This document shows, in pieces, positions 52,441 through 59,869 of a DNA stretch of 64,000 bases. Origin of the DNA: Nocardioides humilatus (GTDB lineage Bacteria; Actinomycetota; Actinomycetes; Propionibacteriales; Nocardioidaceae). Within the stretch, counting starts at the first letter, position 1. Each line of letters starts with the position of its first letter. The notes below the pieces were generated by a model. That model saw only the letters and a list, made by a program, of their open reading frames with translations. It was not told the origin of the DNA and searched no databases. The DNA is taken from NCBI RefSeq assembly GCF_008373755.1, contig NZ_VUJV01000005.1, positions 62,001 through 126,000 on the forward strand. The letters are read 5' to 3'. Position numbers and translations under genes: made by a program.

Positions 52441-54165
52441 ATGACCACCATCCCGAAGCAACAGCCGAGCAGTATGCCGTTCGAGCGCTACAAAGCGTTC
52501 CAGCCCGTCACGGTGCCGGACCGCACCTGGCCCGACCAGTTGATCACGCAGGCGCCGCGGTGGCTCTCCACCGACCTGCGCGACGGCAACCAGGCGCTCA
52601 TCGACCCGATGAGCCCCTCGCGCAAGATGAAGATGTTCGACCTCCTCGTGAAGATGGGCTACAAGGAGATCGAGATCGGGTTCCCGGCTGCGAGCCAGAC
52701 CGACTTCGACTTCGTGCGGCAGCTGGTCGAGGGCGACAAGATCCCCGACGACGTACGCGTGTCGGTGCTGACCCAGGCCCGCGAGGACCTGATCGCCCGC
52801 ACCGTCGAGTCGCTGGTCGGCGCCGACAAGGCGACGGTCCACCTCTACAACGCGACGGCGCCGCTCTTCCAGCGCGTCGTCTTCAACGTGACCGAGGCCG
52901 AGTGCATCGCGATCGCGACGCGCGGCACCGAATGGGTGATGAAGTACGCCGAGAGCCTGCTGGCCGGCACCGACTTCGGCTACCAGTACAGCCCGGAGAT
53001 CTTCACTCAGACGCCCACTGACTTCGCCCTCGAGGTCTGCGAGCGGGTCTCCGACGTGTGGCAGCCCGAGCTGGGCCGCGAGATCATCCTCAACCTGCCG
53101 GCGACCGTCGAGATGTCGACGCCCAACACCTACGCCGACCAGATCGAGTACTTCGGGCGCAGCCTGACCCGCCGCGATGTCACCGCGATCAGCCTGCACC
53201 CGCACAACGACCGCGGCACCGCGGTCGCGGCCACCGAGCTCGCGCTGATGGCCGGTGCCGATCGCGTCGAAGGCTGCCTGTTCGGCCACGGCGAGCGCAC
53301 CGGCAACGTCGACCTGGTCACGCTGGCCATGAACCTCTTCAGCCAGGGCATCGACCCCCAGGTCAACCTCTCCGACATCGACGAGATCCGTCGCACGGTC
53401 GAGTACTGCACCCAGCTGCCGGTCCACCCGCGCCACCCCTACGCGGGCGACCTGGTCTACACCGCCTTCTCCGGCTCCCACCAGGACGCCATCAAGAAGG
53501 GCCTGGAGGACCTCGACCGCATCGCGGCCGAGCAGGGCACGTCCGTGCGCGAGGTCCCGTGGGAGGCGCCGTACCTGCCGATCGACCCCAAGGACGTCGG
53601 CCGCACCTACGAAGCCGTGATCCGCGTCAACAGCCAGTCCGGCAAGGGCGGCGTGGCCTACGTGTTGAAGGCGGAGCACAGCCTCGACCTGCCGCGGCGG
53701 GCCCAGATCGAGTTCAGCCGGGTCATCCAGCAGCACACCGACAGCGCGGGCGGCGAGGTGACGCCGGAGGAGATCTGGTCGATCTTCCGTGCCGAGTACC
53801 TCGACCGCGACCAGCCCTACTCGCTGATCAGCTTCTCCTCGACCACCGACGAGGAGGGTGACGACCGCCAGGAGGTCCGGCTGGGCGTCCGGGGCCAGCA
53901 GCAGACCTTCACCGGCATGGGCAACGGTCCGGTCGCGGCGTTCGTCGACGGCATGCGCCAGGCCGGCGCCGACATCCGGGTCCTCGACTACGCCGAGCAC
54001 GCGTTGTCGTCGGGCGGCGACGCGCTCGCTGCGGCCTACGTCGAGTGCGAGATCGCCGGCGAGATCGTGTGGGGCATCGGCATCCACCACAACATCGTCA
54101 CGGCCTCGCTCCGTGCCGTCGTGTGCGCCGCCAACCGCGCGCAGGCGATCACCATCCCGCAGTAG
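52441..54165 (+). CDS. leuA: 2-isopropylmalate synthase
   Basis: The 574-residue enzyme condenses acetyl-CoA with 2-oxoisovalerate, the first committed step of leucine synthesis. DLRDGNQAL near residue 45 holds the catalytic aspartate and base. HPHNDRGTAVAATELALMAGADRVEGCLFGHGERTGN near residue 252 supplies the metal histidines. The C-terminal LeuA dimer/allosteric domain begins around residue 430 and should bind leucine for feedback inhibition. GAGGTAA precedes the ATG at 52441. It is regulated by the leader peptide and hairpin upstream. Confidence 0.98.
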   Translation: MTTIPKQQPSSMPFERYKAFQPVTVPDRTWPDQLITQAPRWLSTDLRDGNQALIDPMSPSRKMKMFDLLVKMGYKEIEIGFPAASQTDFDFVRQLVEGDKIPDDVRVSVLTQAREDLIARTVESLVGADKATVHLYNATAPLFQRVVFNVTEAECIAIATRGTEWVMKYAESLLAGTDFGYQYSPEIFTQTPTDFALEVCERVSDVWQPELGREIILNLPATVEMSTPNTYADQIEYFGRSLTRRDVTAISLHPHNDRGTAVAATELALMAGADRVEGCLFGHGERTGNVDLVTLAMNLFSQGIDPQVNLSDIDEIRRTVEYCTQLPVHPRHPYAGDLVYTAFSGSHQDAIKKGLEDLDRIAAEQGTSVREVPWEAPYLPIDPKDVGRTYEAVIRVNSQSGKGGVAYVLKAEHSLDLPRRAQIEFSRVIQQHTDSAGGEVTPEEIWSIFRAEYLDRDQPYSLISFSSTTDEEGDDRQEVRLGVRGQQQTFTGMGNGPVAAFVDGMRQAGADIRVLDYAEHALSSGGDALAAAYVECEIAGEIVWGIGIHHNIVTASLRAVVCAANRAQAITIPQ

Positions 54166-54193
54166 CGGCTGGTCGAGGTGTAAGGATGACCGC

Positions 54194-55063
54194 GTGAGCG
54201 AACGCACCCTGACTTCTGAGCGGATCGGTCAGTTCTTCGTCGAGACCGACGGCGGACGCGACCGTTTGGAATACACGGAGTACGGCACCGGCGACGCCTG
54301 GGTCGTGCTGCTCCCGGGCCTGTTGATCCCGCGGCGCATGCACGACAACCTCGCGCGGACGCTGGCGTCCGCCGGGGCTCACGTGGTCACCCTCGACTTC
54401 CTCGGCCACGGCCGTTCGGACCAGCCCGACGACCCGATGGCCTACTCGGTCACCCAGTTCGCTGAGCAGGTCGTCGCGCTCCTCGACCACCTCGGTGCAG
54501 CCCAGGCGATCATCGGCGGTACGTCGCTGGGCGCCAATGTGTCGCTCGAGGTGGCCGTGATCGCGCCTGATCGGGTCAAGGGCCTGCTGGTGGAGATGCC
54601 GGTCCTCGACAACGCGCTCGAGGTCGCGATCGTGTCGTTCGCGCCGATGCTGCTGGCTGCCCGGATCTTCCCGATCGGGATCTCCGCGATGCGGTTCATC
54701 ACCAGCCGTGTGCCGCGCGGCATCGTGCCGTGGTGGGTCGGGATCGGCCTCGACACGGTCGAGCACCGGCCCGGTGCCTTGGCTGCCTATGTCCACGGGC
54801 TGTTCTTCGGTCGGGTCGCTCCGCCGGCCGCCGAGCGTCGCCGGATCCAGGCGCCTGCACTGGTCGTCGGCCACCCGCGCGACCCGCTCCACCCGGCATC
54901 GGACGCCGAGATGCTCGCGTCCGAGCTGCCCAACGCGACCTTCGAGAAGGCGACGTCGATGCTGGAGTGGCGCCGCTCGCCCGAGCGGCTCGACCTGCTG
55001 GCGACGAAGTTCGTGCTCGACTGCTGGCGGCCGACCCGGCGCCCGCGGCGCGCCGCGAACTGA
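54194..55063 (+). CDS. alpha/beta fold hydrolase
   Basis: The 289-residue protein has LLPGLLIPRRMHDNLARTLA, VVTLDFLGHGRSDQPDD and the nucleophile elbow GGTSLGANVSLE, followed by VVGHPRDPLHPASDAEML with the likely acid. A conserved membrane-like segment FAPMLLAARIFPIGISAMRFI suggests a lipid-associated substrate. GTG at 54194, 28 bases after leuA. The substrate is unknown. Confidence 0.9.
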   Translation: MSERTLTSERIGQFFVETDGGRDRLEYTEYGTGDAWVVLLPGLLIPRRMHDNLARTLASAGAHVVTLDFLGHGRSDQPDDPMAYSVTQFAEQVVALLDHLGAAQAIIGGTSLGANVSLEVAVIAPDRVKGLLVEMPVLDNALEVAIVSFAPMLLAARIFPIGISAMRFITSRVPRGIVPWWVGIGLDTVEHRPGALAAYVHGLFFGRVAPPAAERRRIQAPALVVGHPRDPLHPASDAEMLASELPNATFEKATSMLEWRRSPERLDLLATKFVLDCWRPTRRPRRAAN

Positions 55064-55093
55064 ACTGTCGGCGGGGCCGCGCAGAATAGGCAG

Positions 55094-55831
55094 GTGCTCT
55101 ACCGCGACGAGGCGATCGTCCTCCGCACCCACAAGCTGGGGGAGGCCGACCGCATCATCACGCTGCTGACCCGCCAGCACGGGTTGGTGCGCGCGGTCGG
55201 CAAGGGTGTTCGTCGTACGACCTCGCGGTTCGGTTCGCGGCTCGAGCCCTTCACCCACGTCGATCTGCAGCTCGCGATGGGCCGCAACCTCGACACGGTC
55301 ACCCAGGTCGAGACGAAGGGCTCCTACTCGGCTGCCCTCGGCGCCGACTACGAGCGCTACACGGCCGGCACCGCGATGCTCGAGACCGCCGAGCGGCTGG
55401 TGGTCGAGGAGCGCGAGCCCGCCGTCCAGCAGTTCACGCTGCTGCTCGGCGCGCTGCACGCCATGGCGGCGGGAGAGAAGCGGCCCGGCCACGTCCTCGA
55501 CTCCTACCTGCTCCGCTCGCTCGCCGTCGCCGGCTACGCCCCGTCGTGCGTCGACTGCGCCCACTGCGGGCGTCGCCCCGGGGAGTCGGGTCACCACCGG
55601 TGGTTCAACCCTGCGATGGGCGGCGTGCTCTGCTCGACCTGCCGGATCCCCGGCTCGGCCTCGCCGGCCCCCGAGACGTTGCGGCTGCTGGGCGCCCTGC
55701 TCGCCGGCGACTGGCCCGTCGTCGAGGCCACCGATCCGCGCCACGTCCGGGAAGCCAGCGGCCTTGTCGCCGCCTTCGTCCAGTGGCAGATCGAGCGCGG
55801 CCTGAGGTCGCTGGCCTACGTCGAGCGGTAG
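55094..55831 (+). CDS. recO: DNA repair protein RecO
   Basis: The 245-residue protein begins LYRDEAIVLRTHKLGEADRIITLLTRQHG, the RecO OB-fold, followed by GVRRTTSRFGSRLEPFTHVDL. A zinc-ribbon set of cysteines (SCVDCAHCGRRPG and CSTCR) lies near residues 155-190. RecO helps load RecA on SSB-coated DNA. GTG at 55094. In actinobacteria it is commonly followed at once by uppS, but here a repeat-bounded gene is inserted. Confidence 0.95.
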   Translation: MLYRDEAIVLRTHKLGEADRIITLLTRQHGLVRAVGKGVRRTTSRFGSRLEPFTHVDLQLAMGRNLDTVTQVETKGSYSAALGADYERYTAGTAMLETAERLVVEEREPAVQQFTLLLGALHAMAAGEKRPGHVLDSYLLRSLAVAGYAPSCVDCAHCGRRPGESGHHRWFNPAMGGVLCSTCRIPGSASPAPETLRLLGALLAGDWPVVEATDPRHVREASGLVAAFVQWQIERGLRSLAYVER

Positions 55832-55840
55832 GGGGTGTCC

Positions 55841-55926
55841 GTTTCCCAAGGGATGTAGCCGAACAGGTGCTTCCCAGTCTGAATTGGCACTGGGAAGCGA
55901 TCACTCGTCTACATCCCGTGGGAAAT
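55841..55926. repeat. 86-base palindromic repeat, copy 1
   Basis: The left arm GTTTCCCAAGGGATGTAGCC (55841-55860) is identical to that of copy 2. The right arm (55907-55926) matches its reverse complement with 3 differences. An inner perfect stem, CTTCCCAGT (55870-55878) / ACTGGGAAG (55889-55897), folds the centre. It begins 10 bases after the recO stop. Copies 1 and 2 are the same length, in the same orientation and exactly 1,200 bases apart. The remaining spacer to 55973 holds no gene. Confidence 0.95.
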
Positions 55927-55973
55927 GGACTTCGTCCCCGCTGAACCGGGCGGCGGCGATCTGACCGAGCACG

Positions 55974-56915
55974 TCAGCCGACTCGCCTGAGGGCCCGATC
56001 GAGACGGCTTCGGCAGCCACCGAGATCCGCATAGTCGGACCATACGAACCGGATCATTCCGTACCCGCTGAGCTCTCGGAGGAGGTCCTCGCGTCGCTTC
56101 TCCTCGAACACGGCGTCGCCAGGGTCTTGTCCGGGCTTGAGCAGTCGCCCGTACTTGATGCGGCCGTCGAACTCCCCGAGCAGTCGGTGGTCCGGCCAGG
56201 CCCAGTCGCTGATGCCTGCGAGCTCGCCGTTCGGGTGGAGGATCTCGAACTGGCTGTGGGGCCGCGGAACTCCGAGCGTCCAGAACATCCAGTTTCCGCG
56301 TGACTCGCCGACCGAGCCTGCCCGGGGATCAGCCATGCGAACCGGCACCTGCAGGTGCCGCATGAACGGCCAGGACTGCATCTGCTCGAAGCGCCGGCTC
56401 AATGCGTCGCCGTCGTATTGTCGACTGCGCAACCCGGACTCCATCAAGCAGAGGGCCGCTTCGTTCGTCGATCGAGAGCCAGCCTCGAGCACGCATCGGT
56501 CCGGGGCGAGGACCTGATGGTCCCCAAGGCGCATCAGATCGTGGCTGAGGGTGAGGCCTTCGTGATGTACCACGTCGCCTTCGATACGGCCCGGCCCGCC
56601 GTCGAGCCGAGTGACGTGCACTCGGTCGAGCGGAATCCCCCAGACGTCGATCCCGTGTCGGATGCAACCTGATACGTGGCTCAGTGCAACGGCGTCGCCC
56701 AGCGACCGCATGACGGCATTCGTGCGCACTTGATGCCGCCCCACCAGTGACAGTGGCCGCCATTCGTCTGCAAAGGCGTAGGCGCCGCGACGAAATCGGA
56801 TCCATGTGCCGGTCCTGACGTTCCTGGCAATGTCGTAACCCGCATGTCCGGCGGAGAGCGCCTCTTGGCGCGTGAAGAATCCGCTGTCGGCGGTCAGCAG
56901 CCTCAGTGGGTCCAT
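55974..56915 (-). CDS. AbiEi-like HTH plus DUF559-like nuclease-fold protein
   Basis: The 313-residue protein begins with an AbiEi-type winged HTH (DSGFFTRQEALSAGHAGYDIARNVRTGTWIRFRRGAYAF). It ends with a DUF559/Vsr-like restriction-endonuclease-fold region (DWAWPDHRLLGEFDGRIKYGR...EEKRREDLLRELSGYGMIRFVWSDY). The acidic and Lys residues of such a fold (E-D...K) are present. Actinobacterial genomes carry many such paralogs, sometimes called type IV toxin-antitoxin AbiEi family. No paired toxin gene is visible. It lies between two 86-base repeats and interrupts recO-uppS. ATG at 56915. Confidence 0.86.
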   Translation of the reverse strand: MDPLRLLTADSGFFTRQEALSAGHAGYDIARNVRTGTWIRFRRGAYAFADEWRPLSLVGRHQVRTNAVMRSLGDAVALSHVSGCIRHGIDVWGIPLDRVHVTRLDGGPGRIEGDVVHHEGLTLSHDLMRLGDHQVLAPDRCVLEAGSRSTNEAALCLMESGLRSRQYDGDALSRRFEQMQSWPFMRHLQVPVRMADPRAGSVGESRGNWMFWTLGVPRPHSQFEILHPNGELAGISDWAWPDHRLLGEFDGRIKYGRLLKPGQDPGDAVFEEKRREDLLRELSGYGMIRFVWSDYADLGGCRSRLDRALRRVG

Positions 56916-57040
56916 GAGCAGAGAATCGGTGAACGAGATCCGGTCCGTCGGCTCTCGTCGACCCGGCGGTGGAAAATCAAGGGATGCCGGGGATCTGTGG
57001 ACGCCAACTGGGTCGGCGGGGTCGGTCGCGAAGGATGTCT

Positions 57041-57126
57041 GTTTCCCAAGGGATGTAGCCAAGTGATCGGTTCCCAGCGCCAATTCGCACGGGGGAGTGA
57101 TCGTTCGGCTACATCCCTTGGGAAAC
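57041..57126. repeat. 86-base palindromic repeat, copy 2
   Basis: Perfect 20-base terminal inverted repeats, GTTTCCCAAGGGATGTAGCC (57041-57060) and its exact reverse complement (57107-57126), enclose a 46-base centre. The element sits 29 bases before the uppS start and may form a strong RNA hairpin. The 125 bases between the AbiEi-like gene start and this copy show nothing else. Confidence 0.95.
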
Positions 57127-57155
57127 GAACCGCCCACCCGCCGTACCCTTCACCC

Positions 57156-57971
57156 GTGCGCCGCTCCAAGAGATCCACGACGACTACGCCGGCCAGCCCG
57201 TCGCGCGAGCTTCGACTCCCCACGCCGCACCCGTCGGGGGCGCGGCCGCCGAGCATCCCGGCGGAGCTGGTGCCGCACCACGTCGCGATCGTGATGGACG
57301 GCAACGGGCGGTGGGCCCAGCAGCAGGGGTTGCCGCGCACGCGGGGGCACGAGCAGGGCGAGCACTCGCTCTTCGACGTGGTCGAGGGCGCGATCGAGAT
57401 CGGCGTGAAGGCGATCTCGGCCTACGCGTTCTCGACCGAGAACTGGTCGCGCAGCCCGGAGGAGGTCACGTTCCTCATGGGCTTCAACCGCGACGTGATC
57501 CGCCGGCGGCGCGACGAGATGCACGAGCTGGGAGTCCGGGTCCGGTGGGCGGGCCGCGCACCGCGCCTCTGGAAGTCGGTCATCAAGGAGCTCCAGGTCG
57601 CCGAGGAGATGACGAAGGACAACGACGTCCTGACCCTCACGATGTGCGTCAACTACGGCGGTCGCTCGGAGCTCGGTGACGCGGCGCGCGCACTCGCTCA
57701 GGACGTCGCCGCCGGCAAGCTCAACCCGGACAAGGTCGACGAGCGCACCCTCGGCCGCTACCTCTATGTGCCCGAGCTCCCCGACGCCGACCTGATCTGG
57801 CGCACGTCGGGGGAGGAGCGGCTCTCCAACTTCATGCTCTACCAGGCCGCCTACGCGGAGTTCGTCTTCTCCGACGTGCTCTGGCCCGACGTCGACCGCC
57901 GCCACCTGTGGGACGCGGTCGAGACCTACGCCAAGCGTGACCGGAGGTACGGCGGCGCCGACCCGGCCTGA
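57156..57971 (+). CDS. uppS: isoprenyl (undecaprenyl) diphosphate synthase
   Basis: The 271-residue cis-prenyltransferase makes the lipid carrier for cell-wall synthesis. Signature motifs are HHVAIVMDGNGRWA with the catalytic Asp near residue 46, then TRGHEQGEHSL, then YAFSTENWSRSPEEVTFLM, then ADLIWRTSGEERLSNFMLYQAAYAEFVF. The first 35 residues are a low-complexity extension. GTG at 57156 was preferred because the 86-base palindrome begins just upstream. Confidence 0.95.
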   Translation: MRRSKRSTTTTPASPSRELRLPTPHPSGARPPSIPAELVPHHVAIVMDGNGRWAQQQGLPRTRGHEQGEHSLFDVVEGAIEIGVKAISAYAFSTENWSRSPEEVTFLMGFNRDVIRRRRDEMHELGVRVRWAGRAPRLWKSVIKELQVAEEMTKDNDVLTLTMCVNYGGRSELGDAARALAQDVAAGKLNPDKVDERTLGRYLYVPELPDADLIWRTSGEERLSNFMLYQAAYAEFVFSDVLWPDVDRRHLWDAVETYAKRDRRYGGADPA

Positions 57972-58022
57972 GTCTTCGGATCTGCTGCCGCGGACCCGCC
58001 AGCGGTTCTACGCTTCCAGGTC

Positions 58023-58835
58023 ATGAGGTCCCCCCGCACCGCCGCGATCGCCGTTGCGATCGCCGCTGCCTTCTCCCTGGCCGCCTGCGGCGACAACGGC
58101 GACAAGACCGCCGACGACGTCGAGACCGTGGTCGTCACCGAGACCCCCGGCGCCAGTGACACCGCGTCGCCCACCGAGCCCACGACCAGCGCGACCGTCA
58201 CCGACACCGCGTCGACGGAGCCGACCGAGTCGATGACGATCCAGCCGACGGGGCAGATCGACGAGGTGGAGCTCGCCGAGGACATCCAGTCCGCTCAGGA
58301 CGTCACGAACGCCTGGTGGAAGGCGCACTGGAAGGACTACTTCACGGGTCGCTACACGCCACCGAACGTCTACGGCCTCTACGACGGCTACGACGAGGCC
58401 AACTCGCCGGTCTGCTTCGGCGACGCACTGCCGCCGGGCAACGCCTTCTACTGCCCCGACGGCGACTACGTCGCGTGGGACAAGACCCTGCTTGAGCTGG
58501 GCTACGAGATCGGCGATTCCTGGCCTTACCTGATCATCGCCCACGAGTGGGGCCACGCGATCCAGGCCGACCTCGACGTCAGCCTGCAGTCGGAGCAGTA
58601 CGAGCTCCAGGCCGACTGCCTCGCAGCCGCAGCGCTCTACGGCGCGAGCGCCGACAAGATCCTCAAGTTCGAGCCGGGCGACGAGAAGGAGATCGTCGAC
58701 GGTCTCAACTACATCGCCGACGAGGTGCCGTGGGGCATGACCGGCGACCACGGCGACTCGTTCCAGCGGATCGAGAGCTTCGGCACCGGTCGCACCGGGG
58801 GAGTGCCCGCCTGCCTGCCGGGCATGACCGGCTGA
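58023..58835 (+). CDS. neutral zinc metallopeptidase lipoprotein
   Basis: The 270-residue protein has the lipobox LAAC (Cys22) and a Thr/Ser-rich linker, then the catalytic motif IIAHEWGHAIQ near residue 173. ELQADCLAAAALYG supplies the third zinc ligand region, as in the putative neutral zinc metallopeptidase family. It is expected on the outer membrane face and may process envelope proteins. Nearby are uppS and a His-rich membrane protein. Confidence 0.9.
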   Translation: MRSPRTAAIAVAIAAAFSLAACGDNGDKTADDVETVVVTETPGASDTASPTEPTTSATVTDTASTEPTESMTIQPTGQIDEVELAEDIQSAQDVTNAWWKAHWKDYFTGRYTPPNVYGLYDGYDEANSPVCFGDALPPGNAFYCPDGDYVAWDKTLLELGYEIGDSWPYLIIAHEWGHAIQADLDVSLQSEQYELQADCLAAAALYGASADKILKFEPGDEKEIVDGLNYIADEVPWGMTGDHGDSFQRIESFGTGRTGGVPACLPGMTG

Positions 58836-58866
58836 GGCAGACGGGCGACGAGGACGCCTGAGGGGA

Positions 58867-59133
58867 TCAGGCGTTCTCGCAGGCTGCCGTGATGGCCGCG
58901 TCCTTGTTGTGGATGTGGCCATCGTGGTGCACGTGGTCGTCGTGGTGCACGACGCCGTGCTCCTGGTCGAGCATCTCGTGCTGGGCGTGCAGCTTGCGGT
59001 CCATGTAGCCCTTGACGAAGGGCCAGATGAGGCCGAGGAACAGCACGTCGACCAGCAGCATGAGGGTGACCTCGACCGCCAGGTGTGCAGGGTCGGTCAG
59101 GATCTCGGTGTAGTGATGAAGGAAGTCGTCCAC
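58867..59133 (-). CDS. small His-rich membrane protein under Zur/Fur-like box
   Basis: The 88-residue protein has one membrane helix (VEVTLMLLVDVLFLGLIWPFV) and a cytosolic or outer tail rich in histidine and aspartate (EHGVVHHDDHVHHDGHIHNKD), well suited to bind zinc or another divalent metal. GTG at 59133. The only promoter-sized region upstream holds a perfect Zur/Fur-type palindrome, which suggests metal-dependent control. Confidence 0.8.
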   Translation of the reverse strand: MDDFLHHYTEILTDPAHLAVEVTLMLLVDVLFLGLIWPFVKGYMDRKLHAQHEMLDQEHGVVHHDDHVHHDGHIHNKDAAITAACENA

Positions 59134-59145
59134 CTGTCAAACTGT

Positions 59146-59164
59146 AATGAGAACCGTTCTCATT
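59146..59164. promoter_or_regulatory. Zur/Fur-family operator
   Basis: AATGAGAACCGTTCTCATT is a perfect palindrome around a single C and fits the TGAxAAC-type box of Fur-family metalloregulators, most like Zur in actinobacteria. It lies 12 bases upstream of the His-rich gene on the minus strand. The gene on the other side ends here rather than starts, so only that gene should be controlled. Confidence 0.75.
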
Positions 59165-59170
59165 CGCAAG

Positions 59171-59860
59171 TCATGCCAGCAAACCGAGGGCGTCGGCGAG
59201 TCGACCGGGGTCGGCGAGGAACGGCGAGTGGTGCCCCGGCATTTCGACCGGGGTGACGCCGAACCGCGACCGCAGGGTGGCGCGCTGGTAGTCGGCGTAG
59301 ATCGCGAGATCGTCGACGCACGCGATCGCAGAGATCGGTGCGTCGGGCCAGGACTCCAGCGGGTAGGGCCGGTCCCACAGCGACGCGTTGCGCATCGGCC
59401 TGAGGTGCGCGAAGGCCCAGGCCGCGTCGGCGGGGTCGCAGTCGGCGTAGAAGATCGCGGTGGCTGCCTCGAGCGAGTCGAAGCGGACCGCGCCGTCGTC
59501 ATCGGTGACGTAGCCGTAGTCGTCCTGGCCCATCGGGGGCGCGTCCTCCCAAGGCTGGCCGTCGAGGTTGGGTACGACGCCGCACAGCGGCACCAGTCGA
59601 GCGACCTCGCGGCGGGCTGCGACGAGCGGCAGCACCATCGCGCCGAGCGAGTGACCGACGACCACGGCGTCAGCCCCGACGCCGGCGTCGTCCATCGCCT
59701 CGAGCACCACGTCGGCGTACGTCGTGAACGTCGCCGACGCGTCGTCGTTGGGCAGGTCCATGGTGACGCTGCGATGGCCGCGCGCCGCGAGCTCGGGCAC
59801 CAGCCGCTCCCAGCACCAGGCTCCGTGCCAGGCGCCGTGGATCAGCACGAACGTCGTCAC
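59171..59860 (-). CDS. alpha/beta hydrolase (esterase-like)
   Basis: The 229-residue protein starts TTFVLIHGAWHGAWCWERLVPEL, has VVVGHSLGAMVLPLVAARR with the nucleophile serine, ISAIACVDD for the acid, and MPGHHSPFLADP for the catalytic histidine. This is the short methylesterase-type alpha/beta hydrolase pattern. It sits 9 bases downstream of the molybdopterin enzyme gene on the same strand and may be co-transcribed with it. Confidence 0.9.
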   Translation of the reverse strand: MTTFVLIHGAWHGAWCWERLVPELAARGHRSVTMDLPNDDASATFTTYADVVLEAMDDAGVGADAVVVGHSLGAMVLPLVAARREVARLVPLCGVVPNLDGQPWEDAPPMGQDDYGYVTDDDGAVRFDSLEAATAIFYADCDPADAAWAFAHLRPMRNASLWDRPYPLESWPDAPISAIACVDDLAIYADYQRATLRSRFGVTPVEMPGHHSPFLADPGRLADALGLLA

Positions 59861-59869
59861 GCGACGACG

